From positions 1,860,001-1,924,000 of the forward strand of contig AP019755.1 of the NCBI GenBank assembly GCA_006742785.1: 64,000 bases of DNA. Direction: 5' to 3'. Shown here piece by piece: positions 1-10,709 of this stretch (position 1 is its first letter; each line of letters starts with the position of its first letter). A model generated the notes under the pieces. That model did not search any database and was not told the DNA's origin. It saw only the letters and a program-made list of their open reading frames with translations. This DNA comes from Nitrosomonas stercoris (GTDB taxonomy: Bacteria; Pseudomonadota; Gammaproteobacteria; Burkholderiales; Nitrosomonadaceae). Position numbers and translations under genes: made by a program.

Positions 1-812
1 GCCATGGCAAGCCCAGCACCGTTGATCATGCAGCCGATATCTCCGTCCAGACCAATATAGCTGAGACCTGCTTCTGCTGCTGCAATTTCACGTGGATCAA
101 TTTGTGAGTTGTCACGTAATTCGGCAATGCGGTGACGCCGGAACAGTGCATTCTCATCAAAATTCATCTTGGCGTCCAGCGCAATCAGCTCGTTATTACC
201 GGTGATAACCAGTGGATTAATTTCCAGGATATTGGCATCCAGATCGCGCAGGGCACGGTAACAGCCGCGAATAGTTTTGACGGTGTGATTGAGTAGCTCC
301 CCTTCCAATCCTAGTGCAAAAGCCATGGTGCGTGCCTGAAAATCTTGCAAGCCAATCGCTGGTTCAATATGAATTTTTTTAATAGCTTCTGGATTTGTGG
401 TGGCCAATGTTTCAATATCCATGCCTCCTTGAGCAGAACCGACCATCACAATACGCTCGCGGCTACGATCAAGCATGAGTGCAAAGTAGACTTCACGTGC
501 GATATCGGTACCTGCCTCGATATAGAGTTTCGAACAAAGTTTGCCGGCTGGACCAGTTTGTTGCGTCACCAATTTCTTCCCTAGCAGAGATTCGGCTGCC
601 GTTTCTATTTCTGCATGTGAGCGACAGAGTTTGATGGCACCTGCCTTGCCGCGTGCGCCAGAATGAATTTGCGCTTTGACTACCCAGACATTGCCGCCAA
701 TTTCGCGACTACGTTGTACTGCCTCTTCTACTGAATGTGCCAATCCACCTTCAGCTAATTTGATACCGTATTCAGCCAGAATTTCCTTAGCCTGATATTC
801 ATGAATATCCAA
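1..812 (-). CDS. mtkA: Malate/succinate-CoA ligase beta subunit (partial)
   Basis: ATP-grasp beta subunit of an ADP-forming acyl-CoA ligase. It joins malate (MtkA) or succinate (SucC) to CoA. The 3' end lies outside the window, so about 270 N-terminal residues are visible. The start is a TTG at 812 (LDIHEYQAKEI) with GGGGAG six to seven bases upstream. The family landmarks GARGKAG, EINPLVIT and GCMINGAGLAMA are all present. It lies downstream of malyl-CoA lyase on the same strand, the pairing known from serine-cycle bacteria, so malate-CoA ligase is the better guess. Succinyl-CoA synthetase remains possible. Family is certain; substrate is inference. Confidence 0.85.
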   Translation of the reverse strand, partial: MDIHEYQAKEILAEYGIKLAEGGLAHSVEEAVQRSREIGGNVWVVKAQIHSGARGKAGAIKLCRSHAEIETAAESLLGKKLVTQQTGPAGKLCSKLYIEAGTDIAREVYFALMLDRSRERIVMVGSAQGGMDIETLATTNPEAIKKIHIEPAIGLQDFQARTMAFALGLEGELLNHTVKTIRGCYRALRDLDANILEINPLVITGNNELIALDAKMNFDENALFRRHRIAELRDNSQIDPREIAAAEAGLSYIGLDGDIGCMINGAGLAM

Positions 813-984
813 TAGCTTCTCCCCTGAGTGTTATGGAATGATGGGATTAAAGAGAAGCTCTAAAAAAGAATAAAAACAATTACATTTAACAAAGTGATAT
901 GCACTTACCAATTGCCATGCATGATCATTATATTTTTAGTTTGATCTTGATTTTATTGTTTTTTGGAGCGTCCTTTGTTGATAT

Positions 985-1935
985 TTATTGTGTTTTAGCT
1001 GCGATCATCTCGGCCATTTTGACGATATTGTTGGCCATTCTTTCAGAAGCGGCATCAATTAGCTTGCCGTCCAGTGCCGCTGCCCCTTTTCCTTGTGCGG
1101 CAGCTTCTTTCATAGCCACCAATATACGCTTGGCTTTATCAACTTCAGCAGCCGGTGGAGTAAAGACTTCATTCGCCAGGGCAACTTGCGAAGGATGGAT
1201 GGCCCATTTTCCTTCACAGCCTAGGGCTGCTGCTCGTTTTGCAGCTAATGTAAAACCTTCTGGATCTTTGATGTCGCCGAAAGGTCCATCAATCGGGCGC
1301 AAGCCAAATGCTCGGCAAGCAACTGTCATTCTGCTAATGGCTGCGTGCCACTGATCACCCGGATAATCAGGATTCAACCCGCCTATGTTGGTGGTGCGGG
1401 CACGGTTGCTAGCAGCATAATCAGCGACGCCAAAATGTAACGCTTCCAGACGACCAACAGCACCTTTACGCGCAATATCTTCAACATTAGCCATACCTAA
1501 TGCGGTTTCAATTAGTGCTTCTATGCCAATTTTATTTTTTAATCCTTGCTGCATTTCCAGTTGATTGAGCATAGCTTCCACCATGTAGACATCTTCATAC
1601 ACACCCACTTTAGGAATCATGAGTGTTTCAATCTTGTGGCCAGCCTGTTCAACCAGATCTACCACGTCGCGCGTCATATATTGTGTATCTAGTCCATTGA
1701 TTCGTACGGAAAGCGTCACGCCGTTGCCTTTCCAATCTAGATCATTAATTGCCTGAATAATATTTTTTCTTGCCTGGAGTTTGTCATCTGGCGCCACAGC
1801 GTCTTCCAAATCCAGGAATATGAAATCCACGCCACTTTTCAAGGCTTTTTCAAACATTTCAGGGCGAGAACCAGGTACCGCCAGTTCACAGCGTTGTACA
1901 CGTGGCTTTTTACTTTCATACAGAGTGTGACTCAT
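985..1935 (-). CDS. mcl: L-malyl-CoA / beta-methylmalyl-CoA lyase
   Basis: HpcH/HpaI-citrate lyase beta family TIM barrel, 316 aa, the usual length for malyl-CoA lyases. It reversibly splits malyl-CoA into acetyl-CoA and glyoxylate with Mg2+. Metal/substrate motifs LDLEDAV (41-47) and IEALIETALG (about 138-147) are intact, and the C-terminal part (WAIHPSQVALANEVF) matches the family. The ATG at 1935 has GGAGGA five bases upstream. The CoA-ligase gene follows 172 bp downstream. With the glycolate oxidase operon near 28-32 kb it could feed glyoxylate into malate. A general citrate-lyase-like function is the alternative. Confidence 0.88.
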   Translation of the reverse strand: MSHTLYESKKPRVQRCELAVPGSRPEMFEKALKSGVDFIFLDLEDAVAPDDKLQARKNIIQAINDLDWKGNGVTLSVRINGLDTQYMTRDVVDLVEQAGHKIETLMIPKVGVYEDVYMVEAMLNQLEMQQGLKNKIGIEALIETALGMANVEDIARKGAVGRLEALHFGVADYAASNRARTTNIGGLNPDYPGDQWHAAISRMTVACRAFGLRPIDGPFGDIKDPEGFTLAAKRAAALGCEGKWAIHPSQVALANEVFTPPAAEVDKAKRILVAMKEAAAQGKGAAALDGKLIDAASERMANNIVKMAEMIAAKTQ

Positions 1936-2203
1936 TCTTCCTCCAATAGATTAAATAAGGCGTTGTAAAGTGGCAGCGAGGCCCAGCGCAATTAAACGGA
2001 TATTACAACTACCTGTCAGGATATTCGGGATGATGAAATTCAAGTTGGAAATCAATTATTTTTCAGCGGAAAAAATAGTCGCATAGAAGCAAAATTCTTA
2101 ATTAACAATACAGTAATTGGCTTGCTTGCCGAGAATTATAGCACCGGCATCAGTTTACTTTGAGCTGATTCTGTTTTTATGCGGTGCTGATGGGTTGATT
2201 ATG

Positions 2204-3685
2204 CTACATGAGTTGAGTGTAGACGGCACGATATGTGGTTGCGCTTGCTTGCCAGCTAAAATCCTTATGCATACCGTTGCGCTGCAGCTTTTTCCAGAGC
2301 TTGGTGTCATAGTAAGTATCAATAGCACGTTTAATTGCGATCATGAACGCATCAATACTCATGTCATGAAAGAGAAAACCGCTTGCACTTTTGTTAACCA
2401 GTGTTTCAGGGGTTAAATCTGCGACAGTATCAACCAATCCTCCCGTTGCATGCACGATAGGGGGTGTGCCGTAATGTTGACTGTACATTTGATTCAAGCC
2501 GCAAGGTTCAAAGCGAGAAGGCATTAAAAAGCAATCTGCTCCAGCAGTGATCAGGTGTGACAATGCTTCATCATAGTCGATGCGTACAGCAATTTTGGTA
2601 GGGAAAGTTTGAGATAAGGCGATTAATTGCTGTTCCAATTCGATTTCCCCACTGCCCAGCAAAACCAGCTGAGCAGGCAGATCAATTAGCAGAGGAATAA
2701 TTTGTTGCAACATGTCACTGCCTTTTTGATAGGTCAAACGACTTACTACTCCAAGCAGTGGGACAGCTGGATTTTGTTCTAATCCCATCTGTTGCTGCAA
2801 AGCAAGCTTATTGACTGTTTTGGCAGACAGGCTTCTGCTGCTATATTTTTTAGCAAGATATGGATCGATTTTGGGATTCCAGATCGCGGTATCAATGCCA
2901 TTTATTATGCCGCTCATGGTGTCACTACGTGCGGCTAATAAACCTTGCAAGCCAAACCCTAGTGGTTCACGTTGGATTTCCTGTGCATAGTTGGGACTGA
3001 CAGTAGAAATATGATCCGCGTAATAAATGCCAGCCTTTAAGAATGATAAATTACCGTAATATTCGAGGCCGTACATATTAAAACTCTCGGCTGGTAACCC
3101 TAGTTTTTCTACTTCGTTCGGTGGAAAATTGCCCTGAAAAGCCAAATTGTGCAGCGTCATCAGACTGGCAGCTTTTTTCCCCGCATGAAAGTGTAGATAA
3201 GCTGGAGTTAAGCCACTTTGCCAATCATTACAATGCACCACATCCGGCATCCAGGCAAGTGGACTGGCATCGCTGGCAAGAAGTGCACCGATTTTCGATA
3301 ACAAACCGAAACGTTGTGCGTTATCAGGCCAGTCATATCCGTTATCATCCTGATAAATACCACCTTCTCGCTGATACAGTTCCGGACAACGAATAACATA
3401 CAGCGGTAGGCTGAGCGAAGTATTGCTGATTTGCAAGCGAGCAGAAAGCAATTTGGCAGGAGGGAAGTGGGGTGATAATTCGAATCGAGCTATCGTGCGC
3501 TTGGATTTAAGCCCTGCTAATACTGAGGGATAACCTGGCAACAGCAGACGAATATCTGTTTTAAGCATATGCAATGCTGCTGGCAGCGCGGCGCTGATAT
3601 CCCCTAATCCACCAGTTTTACACAGGGGGAAAACTTCAGGAGTTACAAATAATATGCGTAACTTTTTGCGAGAGGAGGAGGGCAT
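2204..3685 (-). CDS. glgA: Glycogen synthase (ADP-glucose, GT5)
   Basis: Cytoplasmic glycosyltransferase that extends alpha-1,4-glucan from ADP-glucose. It has 493 aa, normal for GlgA. The ADP-glucose-binding motif KTGGL is at residues 23-27 within KTGGLGDISAALP, and the second-domain signature FEPCGLNQMYSQHYGTPPIV is near residue 390. The ATG at 3685 is preceded by a GAGGAGGAG-type purine stretch within the first codons on the opposite reading, so the start is supported mainly by the family N-terminus. It stands alone here, with no other glg gene adjacent. Confidence 0.95.
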   Translation of the reverse strand: MPSSSRKKLRILFVTPEVFPLCKTGGLGDISAALPAALHMLKTDIRLLLPGYPSVLAGLKSKRTIARFELSPHFPPAKLLSARLQISNTSLSLPLYVIRCPELYQREGGIYQDDNGYDWPDNAQRFGLLSKIGALLASDASPLAWMPDVVHCNDWQSGLTPAYLHFHAGKKAASLMTLHNLAFQGNFPPNEVEKLGLPAESFNMYGLEYYGNLSFLKAGIYYADHISTVSPNYAQEIQREPLGFGLQGLLAARSDTMSGIINGIDTAIWNPKIDPYLAKKYSSRSLSAKTVNKLALQQQMGLEQNPAVPLLGVVSRLTYQKGSDMLQQIIPLLIDLPAQLVLLGSGEIELEQQLIALSQTFPTKIAVRIDYDEALSHLITAGADCFLMPSRFEPCGLNQMYSQHYGTPPIVHATGGLVDTVADLTPETLVNKSASGFLFHDMSIDAFMIAIKRAIDTYYDTKLWKKLQRNGMHKDFSWQASATTYRAVYTQLM

Positions 3686-3873
3686 AGCTTTATAGGTATT
3701 TTATTAGGGTGCTACACGTTGTGAAAATCGCTCAAATCTCTTATCTATAGTAATTTTATTTTTGTACCAATACAAAGATATGAGCTTGACGCCTGTTCGA
3801 GGTTTCAATCAAGAAGGTGGTTCAATTTTAACGCTGTAATGCGTTCTGCGGTGAGGATATTGAACAGGTATTC

Positions 3874-5052
3874 TCAGAGCCGTTCAAATATAGCAGCAAT
3901 TCCTTGTCCACCACCGATGCAGAGGGTGACCAGTGCGTAACGGCCATGAATGCGATGTAATTCGTAGATAGCCTTGATGGCCAGTATACAACCGGACGCA
4001 CCAATTGGGTGCCCCAATGCAACAGCACCCCCGTTAGGATTGGTTTTTTCAGGATCAAGATGCAATTCTTGGGCAACTGCGCAAGCTTGTACAGCAAATG
4101 CCTCGTTGGATTCAATGACATCGATGTCATCTAGCACTAATCCAGCACGCTGTAACGCTTGTTTTACTGCGGGCACAGGGCCAATTCCCATATAACGGGG
4201 ATCCACACCTGCGTGACCATAAGCAACCAAGCGTGCCATTGGTTGATAGTTGTTCTGTTGAGCTGCGCATTCTTCCATGAGTACTAATGCGGCTGCACCA
4301 TCGTTGATACCAGAGGCATTACCTGCTGTAACAGTGCCATTTTCTTGAAATACTGGATGCAGTTTGGCGAGGATTTCCAAACTGATATTATCGCGCGGGT
4401 GCTGATCTGTATCGAATGTAACCGTATTTTTGCGTGTCGTGGTTGTAATGGGAATAATTTGCTCACGAAAATAGCCGCTACGAATGGCATGCCTGGCTCG
4501 CTGGTGGCTTTCCAATGCGAATTGATCTTGTTGTTTGCGAGTAATTTTCCATTTTTTGGCAATGTTTTCAGCAGTTACACCCATGTGAATTTGCTCAAAC
4601 GGATCAGTCAATGCGCCCACCATCATGTCGATTGCTTGACTATTTTGCATACGTTGTCCCCAACGTAAGGCTGGCAGAAGGTAGCCACCACGACTCATAG
4701 ATTCAGTACCAGCTGCAATAGCCGCTTCGGTATCACCTAGCAAGATTGATTGGGCTGCGGAAATGATAGCTTGTAATCCGCTACCGCAAACACGATTGAG
4801 TGTGAGAGCGGCGACACTTTGCGGCAAGCCTGCAGTTAAGGTAGCTGCACGTGCCAGGTACATATCTTGCGCTTCGGTTGGCACAACATGGCCAACAACT
4901 ACGTGCCTGATTTTCTCGACATCAATGTTGGCACGCGCAACTGCCGCTTGTATGACGGTTGCAGCCAGATGGGTTGGTGTTTGATCTTTCAACGCACCAC
5001 CGTAATCTCCAATAGCAGTTCTGACACCGCTTAAAACAACAACGCTGCGCAT
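3874..5052 (-). CDS. Acetyl-CoA C-acetyltransferase (thiolase)
   Basis: Thiolase of 392 aa that condenses two acetyl-CoA to acetoacetyl-CoA or works in reverse. The acyl-enzyme cysteine is C89 in NRVCGSGLQAI. The catalytic His lies in GGAVALGHPIGASG and the second Cys in TLCIGGGQG near the C-terminus. It starts seven bases after the hslU stop, so it may be co-transcribed with hslVU, but the start has no obvious Shine-Dalgarno sequence. Whether its physiological role is beta-oxidation, polyhydroxybutyrate or ketogenic metabolism cannot be read from the sequence. Confidence 0.93.
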   Translation of the reverse strand: MRSVVVLSGVRTAIGDYGGALKDQTPTHLAATVIQAAVARANIDVEKIRHVVVGHVVPTEAQDMYLARAATLTAGLPQSVAALTLNRVCGSGLQAIISAAQSILLGDTEAAIAAGTESMSRGGYLLPALRWGQRMQNSQAIDMMVGALTDPFEQIHMGVTAENIAKKWKITRKQQDQFALESHQRARHAIRSGYFREQIIPITTTTRKNTVTFDTDQHPRDNISLEILAKLHPVFQENGTVTAGNASGINDGAAALVLMEECAAQQNNYQPMARLVAYGHAGVDPRYMGIGPVPAVKQALQRAGLVLDDIDVIESNEAFAVQACAVAQELHLDPEKTNPNGGAVALGHPIGASGCILAIKAIYELHRIHGRYALVTLCIGGGQGIAAIFERL

Positions 5053-5059
5053 GAATTAT

Positions 5060-6400
5060 TTACAATACATAGCGCGCCAGATCTTCACTTTGAGATAATT
5101 TTTCAAGTCGTTCATCAACATAGGCTGCATCAATAACATGTGTCGTCTGGCTGTAACGCGTCGCGTTAAATGATATGTCTTCCAATAATTTTTCCATGAC
5201 GGTATGCAGGCGCCTGGCACCGATATTCTCGGTCCTCTCATTAACTGAGAAGGCAATTTCAGCCAAGCGTGTGATGGCATCATCAGAAAAATTCAATTCG
5301 ATTCCTTCTGTTTTGAGTAATGCTTGATATTGTCGAATTAAGCAAGCATCGGTATTGGTAAGAATTTGTCGAAAATCATCTGCACTGAGGCTGGCCAATT
5401 CTACTCTAATTGGAAAACGTCCTTGCAGTTCAGGGATCAAATCCGATGGTTTAGCCAAATGAAAGGCGCCACTGGCAATAAACAGAATGTGATCGGTGCG
5501 AATCATGCCGTATTTGGTCGAGATAGTCGTGCCTTCTACCAATGGCAATAAATCTCGTTGCACACCCTGGCGCGAGACATCTGATCCGGAAGCTTCTGAG
5601 CGGCTAGTGATTTTGTCAATTTCGTCAAGAAACACAATACCGTTTTGCTCAACGTTTTGTACTGCATTGAGTTTTAGTTCTTCGTCGTTGATTAAGCGAG
5701 CAGCTTCTTCCTCTATCAGCAATTTTCTGGCTTCGTGAATGCGTAATTTGCGTGTTTTTTTGCGGCCGGCACCCATGTTCTGGAACATGCCTTGAATTTG
5801 CGATGTGAGTTCTTCCATGCCTGGTGGAGCAAAAATTTCCATGCTTGCTTGTGGCATGGCAACTTCAATATCGATTTCCTTATCGTTTAGGTCACCTTCG
5901 CGTAGTTTTTTGCGAAATTTTTGACGAGTGGTGGTATGGTTTTCAGCGTGGCTTGTGGGATCAACATCAAAACCAGTATCGCGTGCCGGGGGCAGCAGTG
6001 CATCCAAAATGCGCTCTTCGGCACGATCTTCCGCTAGTGATTGGTTTTTCTTGATTTCAATTTCTCGCGCTTGTTTGATGGCGGATTCCACCAAGTCGCG
6101 AATAATGGAATCGACGTCTCGTCCAACGTAACCCACTTCAGTAAATTTAGTGGCTTCTATTTTGATAAATGGCGCGTTAGCCAATCTAGCGAGCCGACGT
6201 GCTATTTCAGTTTTACCAACTCCAGTTGGTCCAATCATCAGGATATTTTTTGGGGTAATTTCGTGACGTAATGGTTCTGCTACTTGTTGTCTGCGCCAAC
6301 GATTTCTTAGTGCAATAGCAACTGCTCGTTTGGCAGCTTCCTGTCCAATAATATGCTTGTCCAGCTCGTGGACAATCTCCTGTGGGGTCATTTGTGACAT
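5060..6400 (-). CDS. hslU: ATP-dependent protease ATPase subunit HslU
   Basis: AAA+ unfoldase of the HslUV (ClpYQ) protease, 446 aa, cytoplasmic. Walker A GPTGVGKT is at 57-64, Walker B is in VFLDEIDKI, and the long charged I-domain lies between. The C-terminal tail DLARYVL, which inserts into HslV to activate it, is intact. The gene follows hslV by 42 bp on the same strand, the conserved order, and is followed by the thiolase. Confidence 0.98.
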   Translation of the reverse strand: MSQMTPQEIVHELDKHIIGQEAAKRAVAIALRNRWRRQQVAEPLRHEITPKNILMIGPTGVGKTEIARRLARLANAPFIKIEATKFTEVGYVGRDVDSIIRDLVESAIKQAREIEIKKNQSLAEDRAEERILDALLPPARDTGFDVDPTSHAENHTTTRQKFRKKLREGDLNDKEIDIEVAMPQASMEIFAPPGMEELTSQIQGMFQNMGAGRKKTRKLRIHEARKLLIEEEAARLINDEELKLNAVQNVEQNGIVFLDEIDKITSRSEASGSDVSRQGVQRDLLPLVEGTTISTKYGMIRTDHILFIASGAFHLAKPSDLIPELQGRFPIRVELASLSADDFRQILTNTDACLIRQYQALLKTEGIELNFSDDAITRLAEIAFSVNERTENIGARRLHTVMEKLLEDISFNATRYSQTTHVIDAAYVDERLEKLSQSEDLARYVL

Positions 6401-6442
6401 GGTGACTTTCCTGGCTTATTAATTCTTTATTCTTCGGATTAA

Positions 6443-6964
6443 TTAATCGAGCTGTTCTATGACATGTACCTGATTGGTATAAATACAAATGTCGCCCGCA
6501 ATAGTGAGGGCTTTGGCTACGATCTCAGAAGAAGTGAGCTCGGTATTTTCCAATAATGCCCGTGCAGCTGCTTGTGCATAAGCACCACCGCTACCGATAG
6601 CAGCCAACCCTTGTTCAGGTTCGATGACATCACCTGCTCCAGTGATGATCAAGGTGGCCTCATTATCAGCGACGACCAACATTGCTTCCAATCGGCGCAA
6701 AATACGGTCAGTACGCCAATCCTTGGCTAATTCCACTGCTGATCGCATGAGATGACCCTGGTGTTTTTCCAGTTTGGCTTCGAAGCGTTCAAATAATGTG
6801 AAGGCGTCAGCCGTTCCGCCTGCGAATCCCGCCAGCACCTTGTCGTGATAAAGTCGCCGCACCTTGCGTGCGCTGGCTTTGGCAACAACCGCACCGAGCG
6901 TGACTTGACCATCACCCCCCAATGCAACTTGTCGGCCACGTCGAACTGATACTATCGTGGTCAT
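6443..6964 (-). CDS. hslV: ATP-dependent protease peptidase subunit HslV
   Basis: Proteasome-like threonine peptidase, 173 aa, partner of HslU. The mature protein must begin with the nucleophile Thr2, so the start is the ATG at 6964 ([19 protein letters not shown]). Reading on upstream to 7027 would bury that threonine behind 21 extra residues and is rejected. GDGQVTLG and the [14 protein letters not shown] stretch match the family. A TATAAT-like box on the minus strand at 6992-6997 sits just upstream. First gene of the hslVU operon. Confidence 0.97.
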   Translation of the reverse strand: MTTIVSVRRGRQVALGGDGQVTLGAVVAKASARKVRRLYHDKVLAGFAGGTADAFTLFERFEAKLEKHQGHLMRSAVELAKDWRTDRILRRLEAMLVVADNEATLIITGAGDVIEPEQGLAAIGSGGAYAQAAARALLENTELTSSEIVAKALTIAGDICIYTNQVHVIEQLD

Positions 6965-6991
6965 ATTTTTATATTTGTGACGAAAAAGAAC

Positions 6992-6997
6992 ATTATA
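6992..6997 (-). promoter_or_regulatory. Possible -10 box for hslVU
   Basis: On the minus strand the hexamer TATAAT lies 28 bases before the hslV start codon. No convincing -35 hexamer is found at 16-18 bp, and no classical heat-shock sigma-32 pattern is evident, so this is only a candidate. Confidence 0.35.
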
Positions 6998-7246
6998 ACG
7001 CTGTTTTACAATAGAGCCGCGTGACAAATCCTACATTGGTGAGTGTGTCTAATTGGCAAGTAGTGCGAACGATGCGATGAGATAGATGTTACGCGTATTA
7101 CAGCTTGCTAGCTTTTAATGCAGAAATAGTAATGCAGGTAGCTTCGAGATATTTTTAAATGAATTGACCTACATAAGGTACATAAGGCTCGCAGTATCGG
7201 ATTTGTCGTGTGGGTGAAAATAGGAGGTAAGTGTTGCTAGTGTTTT

Positions 7247-7450
7247 CTAACGTATGGTGTTGAGGATATCAACATCGTATTTCTTTTGTGCCAGTTCGCG
7301 CAGGGCTATAACTGTCGGCTTGTCTCGTTCTTCATCGATCATAGGGGTGGAACCTACTGAAATCTGCCGGGCACGTGTGGTTGCGGCCAATGTCATATCA
7401 AAGCGATTGGGAATAATTGCTAAACAATCTTCAACGGTAATACGAGCCAT
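7247..7450 (-). CDS. rpoZ: RNA polymerase omega subunit
   Basis: Small RNA polymerase subunit, 67 aa from the ATG at 7450 ([10 protein letters not shown]), which has GGAG eight bases upstream. A TTG two codons earlier would sit too close to that site. The family core [16 protein letters not shown] and the acidic central part are present. It lies 47 bp downstream of gmk, the common gmk-rpoZ arrangement. Confidence 0.95.
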   Translation of the reverse strand: MARITVEDCLAIIPNRFDMTLAATTRARQISVGSTPMIDEERDKPTVIALRELAQKKYDVDILNTIR

Positions 7451-7497
7451 GGTCAATACTCCATAAAAAATTTTTAATGCGATACAAACAATAAGAA

Positions 7498-8103
7498 TCA
7501 GGAAAATTCAGCCAGTAAAGCGCGTTCTTTAACCATTTGACGAACTGTTTTTAGGCGTTCGGCTTTAATGATACAGGAAATTTCCTGTGCGGCTATTTCC
7601 AGCTTATGGTTGACAACGACATAATCAAATTGGTTGAGGTGGCTAATTTCGCTACATGCAGCTGCTAAGCGACGTTCAATAATTTTGCTTTCATCCAAAC
7701 CTCGTTGCTCCAGACGGTTCTTTAATGTTTCCATGGAAGGAGGCAGGATAAAAATGGAAGTAGCTTGAGGATAGAGTTCACGTACTTGTTGCGCGCCCTG
7801 ACAATCAATTTCCAGCAACACATCTTGTTCTGTTGCCAAAGTATCTTCTATCCATGCGCGTGAAGTGCCATACAGATTACCATATACCTCTGCATATTCC
7901 AGGAACTCGCCTTGTTCTTGCATAGTGGTGAAAGTGGAGCGGTCAATAAAAAAATAATCACGTCCATCTTTTTCATTTTGTCTAGCGGGGCGAGTGGTGT
8001 AGGAGATCGAAAGGGTAATATCAAGATCTGTTTGTAGCAGGGTGCAAATAACACTGGTTTTTCCAGCTCCTGAAGGAGCACTGATGACGAATAAACAACT
8101 CAT
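7498..8103 (-). CDS. gmk: Guanylate kinase
   Basis: Phosphorylates GMP to GDP with ATP. It has 201 aa, typical length. P-loop SAPSGAGKT is at residues 8-16, and the GMP-binding segment [19 protein letters not shown] follows. The ATG at 8103 gives the usual short N-terminus, though the Shine-Dalgarno sequence is weak. Upstream gene of the gmk-rpoZ pair. Confidence 0.97.
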   Translation of the reverse strand: MSCLFVISAPSGAGKTSVICTLLQTDLDITLSISYTTRPARQNEKDGRDYFFIDRSTFTTMQEQGEFLEYAEVYGNLYGTSRAWIEDTLATEQDVLLEIDCQGAQQVRELYPQATSIFILPPSMETLKNRLEQRGLDESKIIERRLAAACSEISHLNQFDYVVVNHKLEIAAQEISCIIKAERLKTVRQMVKERALLAEFS

Positions 8104-8199
8104 ATTTTTTGGCGTGGTGAAATTCCTAGCTATTTTAACAGGTAAGTATCAGTAAATTCGTTGAATTATTGCAACAGCATGTGGCATGCACGAATAAGT

Positions 8200-8228
8200 T
8201 TGAAGCGGTGCATCGTTTCGGTTAGAAT
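8200..8228 (+). promoter_or_regulatory. Promoter of tRNA-Val
   Basis: TTGAAG (8200-8205), a 17-bp spacer and TAGAAT (8223-8228) match the sigma-70 consensus in four and five of six positions. The box ends 11 bases before the 5' end of the tRNA, which is the right distance. Confidence 0.6.
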
Positions 8229-8239
8229 TCGTTTGCTTC

Positions 8240-8316
8240 AGGCGCGTAGCTCAGCTGGTTAGAGCACCACCTTGACATGGTGGGGGTCGTTGGTTCGAGT
8301 CCAATCGCGCCTACCA
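8240..8316 (+). tRNA. tRNA-Val (anticodon GAC)
   Basis: 77 nt with an encoded CCA end. The seven-base acceptor stem AGGCGCG/CGCGCCT pairs fully. The D arm (TAGCTCAGCTGGTTAGAGC), the anticodon stem CCACC/GGTGG around loop TTGACAT, and the T arm with GGTTCGAGTCC are all standard. The loop gives anticodon GAC, valine. Confidence 0.97.
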
Positions 8317-8380
8317 ACAGCTCAAGCGTATTTTGCATCTAATACTTCCCACTGCTAGCTTTTTGTTATTTTCCTCTTTG

Positions 8381-8848
8381 TTATTTTTCAGCTGACGAAG
8401 CCGCTGATTTTTGCCGGTTGGCGAGTATACGAATTGCCTGTGCGTTACTGGGTGAAAAAACTTTATCGATTGCTTCTTGCCATGGCACCCAGCTATAACT
8501 TAAATGCTCGCGTGTGGAAATGACGACGGGACGCGTTGTCGGCAGCTCTAATCCAAATACATGTTCTGTATTGTGCGTGACACCTGGAGGGTAGCGCCAA
8601 CGCCATTCCTCATACAGCTGATAACGATTTTGTATATGCCAGTTGGAAAGGGCGTAATCATCAGTGATAAGCCCGGTTTCTTCTTTTACTTCACGGGCTG
8701 CAGTTTGTTCCAGTGTTTCATTTAATTCTTGACTACCAGTAACGGATTGCCAGTAACCTGGATGATCAGCGCGTTCCAATAATAATACCTGGAGATCGGT
8801 CGTGTGAATGATGACCAGCACAGAGATAGGTATCTTATAGGTTTGCAA
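8381..8848 (-). CDS. nudB: Dihydroneopterin triphosphate diphosphatase (Nudix)
   Basis: Nudix hydrolase of the NudB type, 155 aa, which removes pyrophosphate from dihydroneopterin triphosphate in folate synthesis. The Nudix box spans residues 38-60 with the REVKEETGL core intact. The start is a TTG at 8848 with AGGA seven bases upstream. It begins 12 bp after aspS, the same neighbour as in many proteobacteria, which supports the NudB assignment over a generic Nudix enzyme. Confidence 0.88.
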   Translation of the reverse strand: MQTYKIPISVLVIIHTTDLQVLLLERADHPGYWQSVTGSQELNETLEQTAAREVKEETGLITDDYALSNWHIQNRYQLYEEWRWRYPPGVTHNTEHVFGLELPTTRPVVISTREHLSYSWVPWQEAIDKVFSPSNAQAIRILANRQKSAASSAEK

Positions 8849-8860
8849 GTAACAATCCTG

Positions 8861-10642
8861 TTAATTGGCAGCGGTATCAATTTTGCGTAATCGAATATGC
8901 AATTCTCGCAATTGTTTTTCTTCCACTGTACCAGGCGCTTGCGTTAACAAACATTGAGCACGTTGTGTTTTAGGAAAGGCAATGACATCACGAATAGAAT
9001 CTGTGCCGGTCATCATGGCAACAATACGATCTAATCCAAAAGCCATGCCGCCATGCGGTGGCGCGCCATATTGCAGCGCACCCAGCAAAAATCCAAATTT
9101 TAATTGCGCTTCCTCATCAGAAATATTCAATGCCTGAAATACTTTGCTTTGAATATCTTGTTGGTAAATACGAATGGAGCCACCGCCGATTTCCATACCG
9201 TTCAACACCATGTCATATGCTCTGGAAAGTGCCTTGCCAGGATCGGTGGCCAGAAAATCTTCGTGTCCCTGACTGGGAGAAGTAAAGGGATGATGCAAGG
9301 CCTGCCAGCGTTTTTCTTCTTCATCCCATTCAAACATTGGGAAATCCACTACCCACAAAGGTTGCCAGGTATCAGTAGCCAGTCCGCGCTCATGTCCGAC
9401 TTTGACACGCAACGCACCCAACGCATCATTAACAATTTTAGCGGTGTCCGCGCCAAAAAATATCAAATCACCATTTTGTGCTTGCGTACGTTCCAATATA
9501 GCTTGAACAGTAGGCTCAGGCAGGAATTTTAGAATGGGAGATTGTAATCCCACTGTGCCTTGGGCTAAATCATTGATCTTAATATAGGCTAATCCTTTGG
9601 CACCATAAATACTGACAAACTTGGTGTACTCATCAATTTCCTTGCGTGATAGTTCTCCACCACCAGGCACCCTTAATGCTGCTACGCGCCCCCCAGGTTT
9701 TTGTGCAGCATCACGAAATACCTGAAAAGGAACCTCTTGCATGAGATCGGTTAATTCTGTCAGTTCTAGTGGTACACGTAAATCCGGCTTGTCTGAACCG
9801 TAACGCTGCATAGCTTCTGCATAGCTGATACGAGGGAATGGATTAGCCAACTCAACATTGATCACGTCAGCAAATAGATGACGAATCATGTCTTCCATCA
9901 ACCTCATGATGGCATTTTCTTCCAGAAAAGAGGTTTCAATATCAATCTGAGTGAATTCTGGTTGCCGATCAGCACGCAGATCCTCGTCGCGGAAACAACG
10001 TGCAATCTGGTAATAACGATCGAACCCGGCAATCATCAGTAATTGTTTGAATAACTGCGGAGATTGGGGCAGGGCAAAAAAATTGCCGGCGTTGACGCGC
10101 GATGGCACCAGGTAGTCGCGCGCACCTTCCGGAGTAGATTTGGTCAGCATGGGTGTTTCCACATCAATGAAACCATGCTGATCGAGAAAGGTGCGTATAG
10201 CCATGGTTACTTTGTGTCGCAGTCGGATGTTGTGTTGCATCCCCGGACGACGTAAATCCAGATAGCGGTATTCCAATCGGATTGCTTCGCTGAGGTTATC
10301 ATCATCCATTTGGAAAGGGGGCGTGAGCGAGGAATTTAAGATTTCAATGGTATTTACCAGCACCTCAATTTCTCCACTGGGAATACCACGATTGACTGTT
10401 CCTTCAGGGCGGTGGCGTACGGTACCAGTAATTTCCAGCACAAATTCACTACGAATTTTTTCTGCAATAGAAAATGCCGCAACATTTTCAGGATCACAAA
10501 CAATTTGCACGATGCCTTCGCGGTCACGCAAATCAATAAAAATAACACCACCGTGATCACGTCGGCGATGCACCCAGCCACATAATGTAATCATTCTTCC
10601 TAGATGGCGTGTGTTGATATTCCCGCAATAGTCCGTACGCAT
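8861..10642 (-). CDS. aspS: Aspartyl-tRNA synthetase
   Basis: Class II synthetase of 593 aa, bacterial type with the large GAD insertion. The start is placed at the ATG at 10642 (MRTDYCG), which matches the family N-terminus, not at a TTG four codons upstream. Motif 2 ([18 protein letters not shown]) and motif 3 ([11 protein letters not shown]) are clear. It is co-directional with nudB. I did not try to decide whether it also charges tRNA-Asn. Confidence 0.98.
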   Translation of the reverse strand: MRTDYCGNINTRHLGRMITLCGWVHRRRDHGGVIFIDLRDREGIVQIVCDPENVAAFSIAEKIRSEFVLEITGTVRHRPEGTVNRGIPSGEIEVLVNTIEILNSSLTPPFQMDDDNLSEAIRLEYRYLDLRRPGMQHNIRLRHKVTMAIRTFLDQHGFIDVETPMLTKSTPEGARDYLVPSRVNAGNFFALPQSPQLFKQLLMIAGFDRYYQIARCFRDEDLRADRQPEFTQIDIETSFLEENAIMRLMEDMIRHLFADVINVELANPFPRISYAEAMQRYGSDKPDLRVPLELTELTDLMQEVPFQVFRDAAQKPGGRVAALRVPGGGELSRKEIDEYTKFVSIYGAKGLAYIKINDLAQGTVGLQSPILKFLPEPTVQAILERTQAQNGDLIFFGADTAKIVNDALGALRVKVGHERGLATDTWQPLWVVDFPMFEWDEEEKRWQALHHPFTSPSQGHEDFLATDPGKALSRAYDMVLNGMEIGGGSIRIYQQDIQSKVFQALNISDEEAQLKFGFLLGALQYGAPPHGGMAFGLDRIVAMMTGTDSIRDVIAFPKTQRAQCLLTQAPGTVEEKQLRELHIRLRKIDTAAN

Positions 10643-10709
10643 AAATGACGTCAATAGTAGTTAAATAAAAAATGATTCAGTTAATTATTCGTTGTATAAA
10701 ATTCGATCT

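Noticed and set aside
899..1354. Open frame of about 150 codons on the plus strand
   Set aside because: It lies antisense to malyl-CoA lyase, has no ribosome site, and its composition is that of a complementary-strand shadow.
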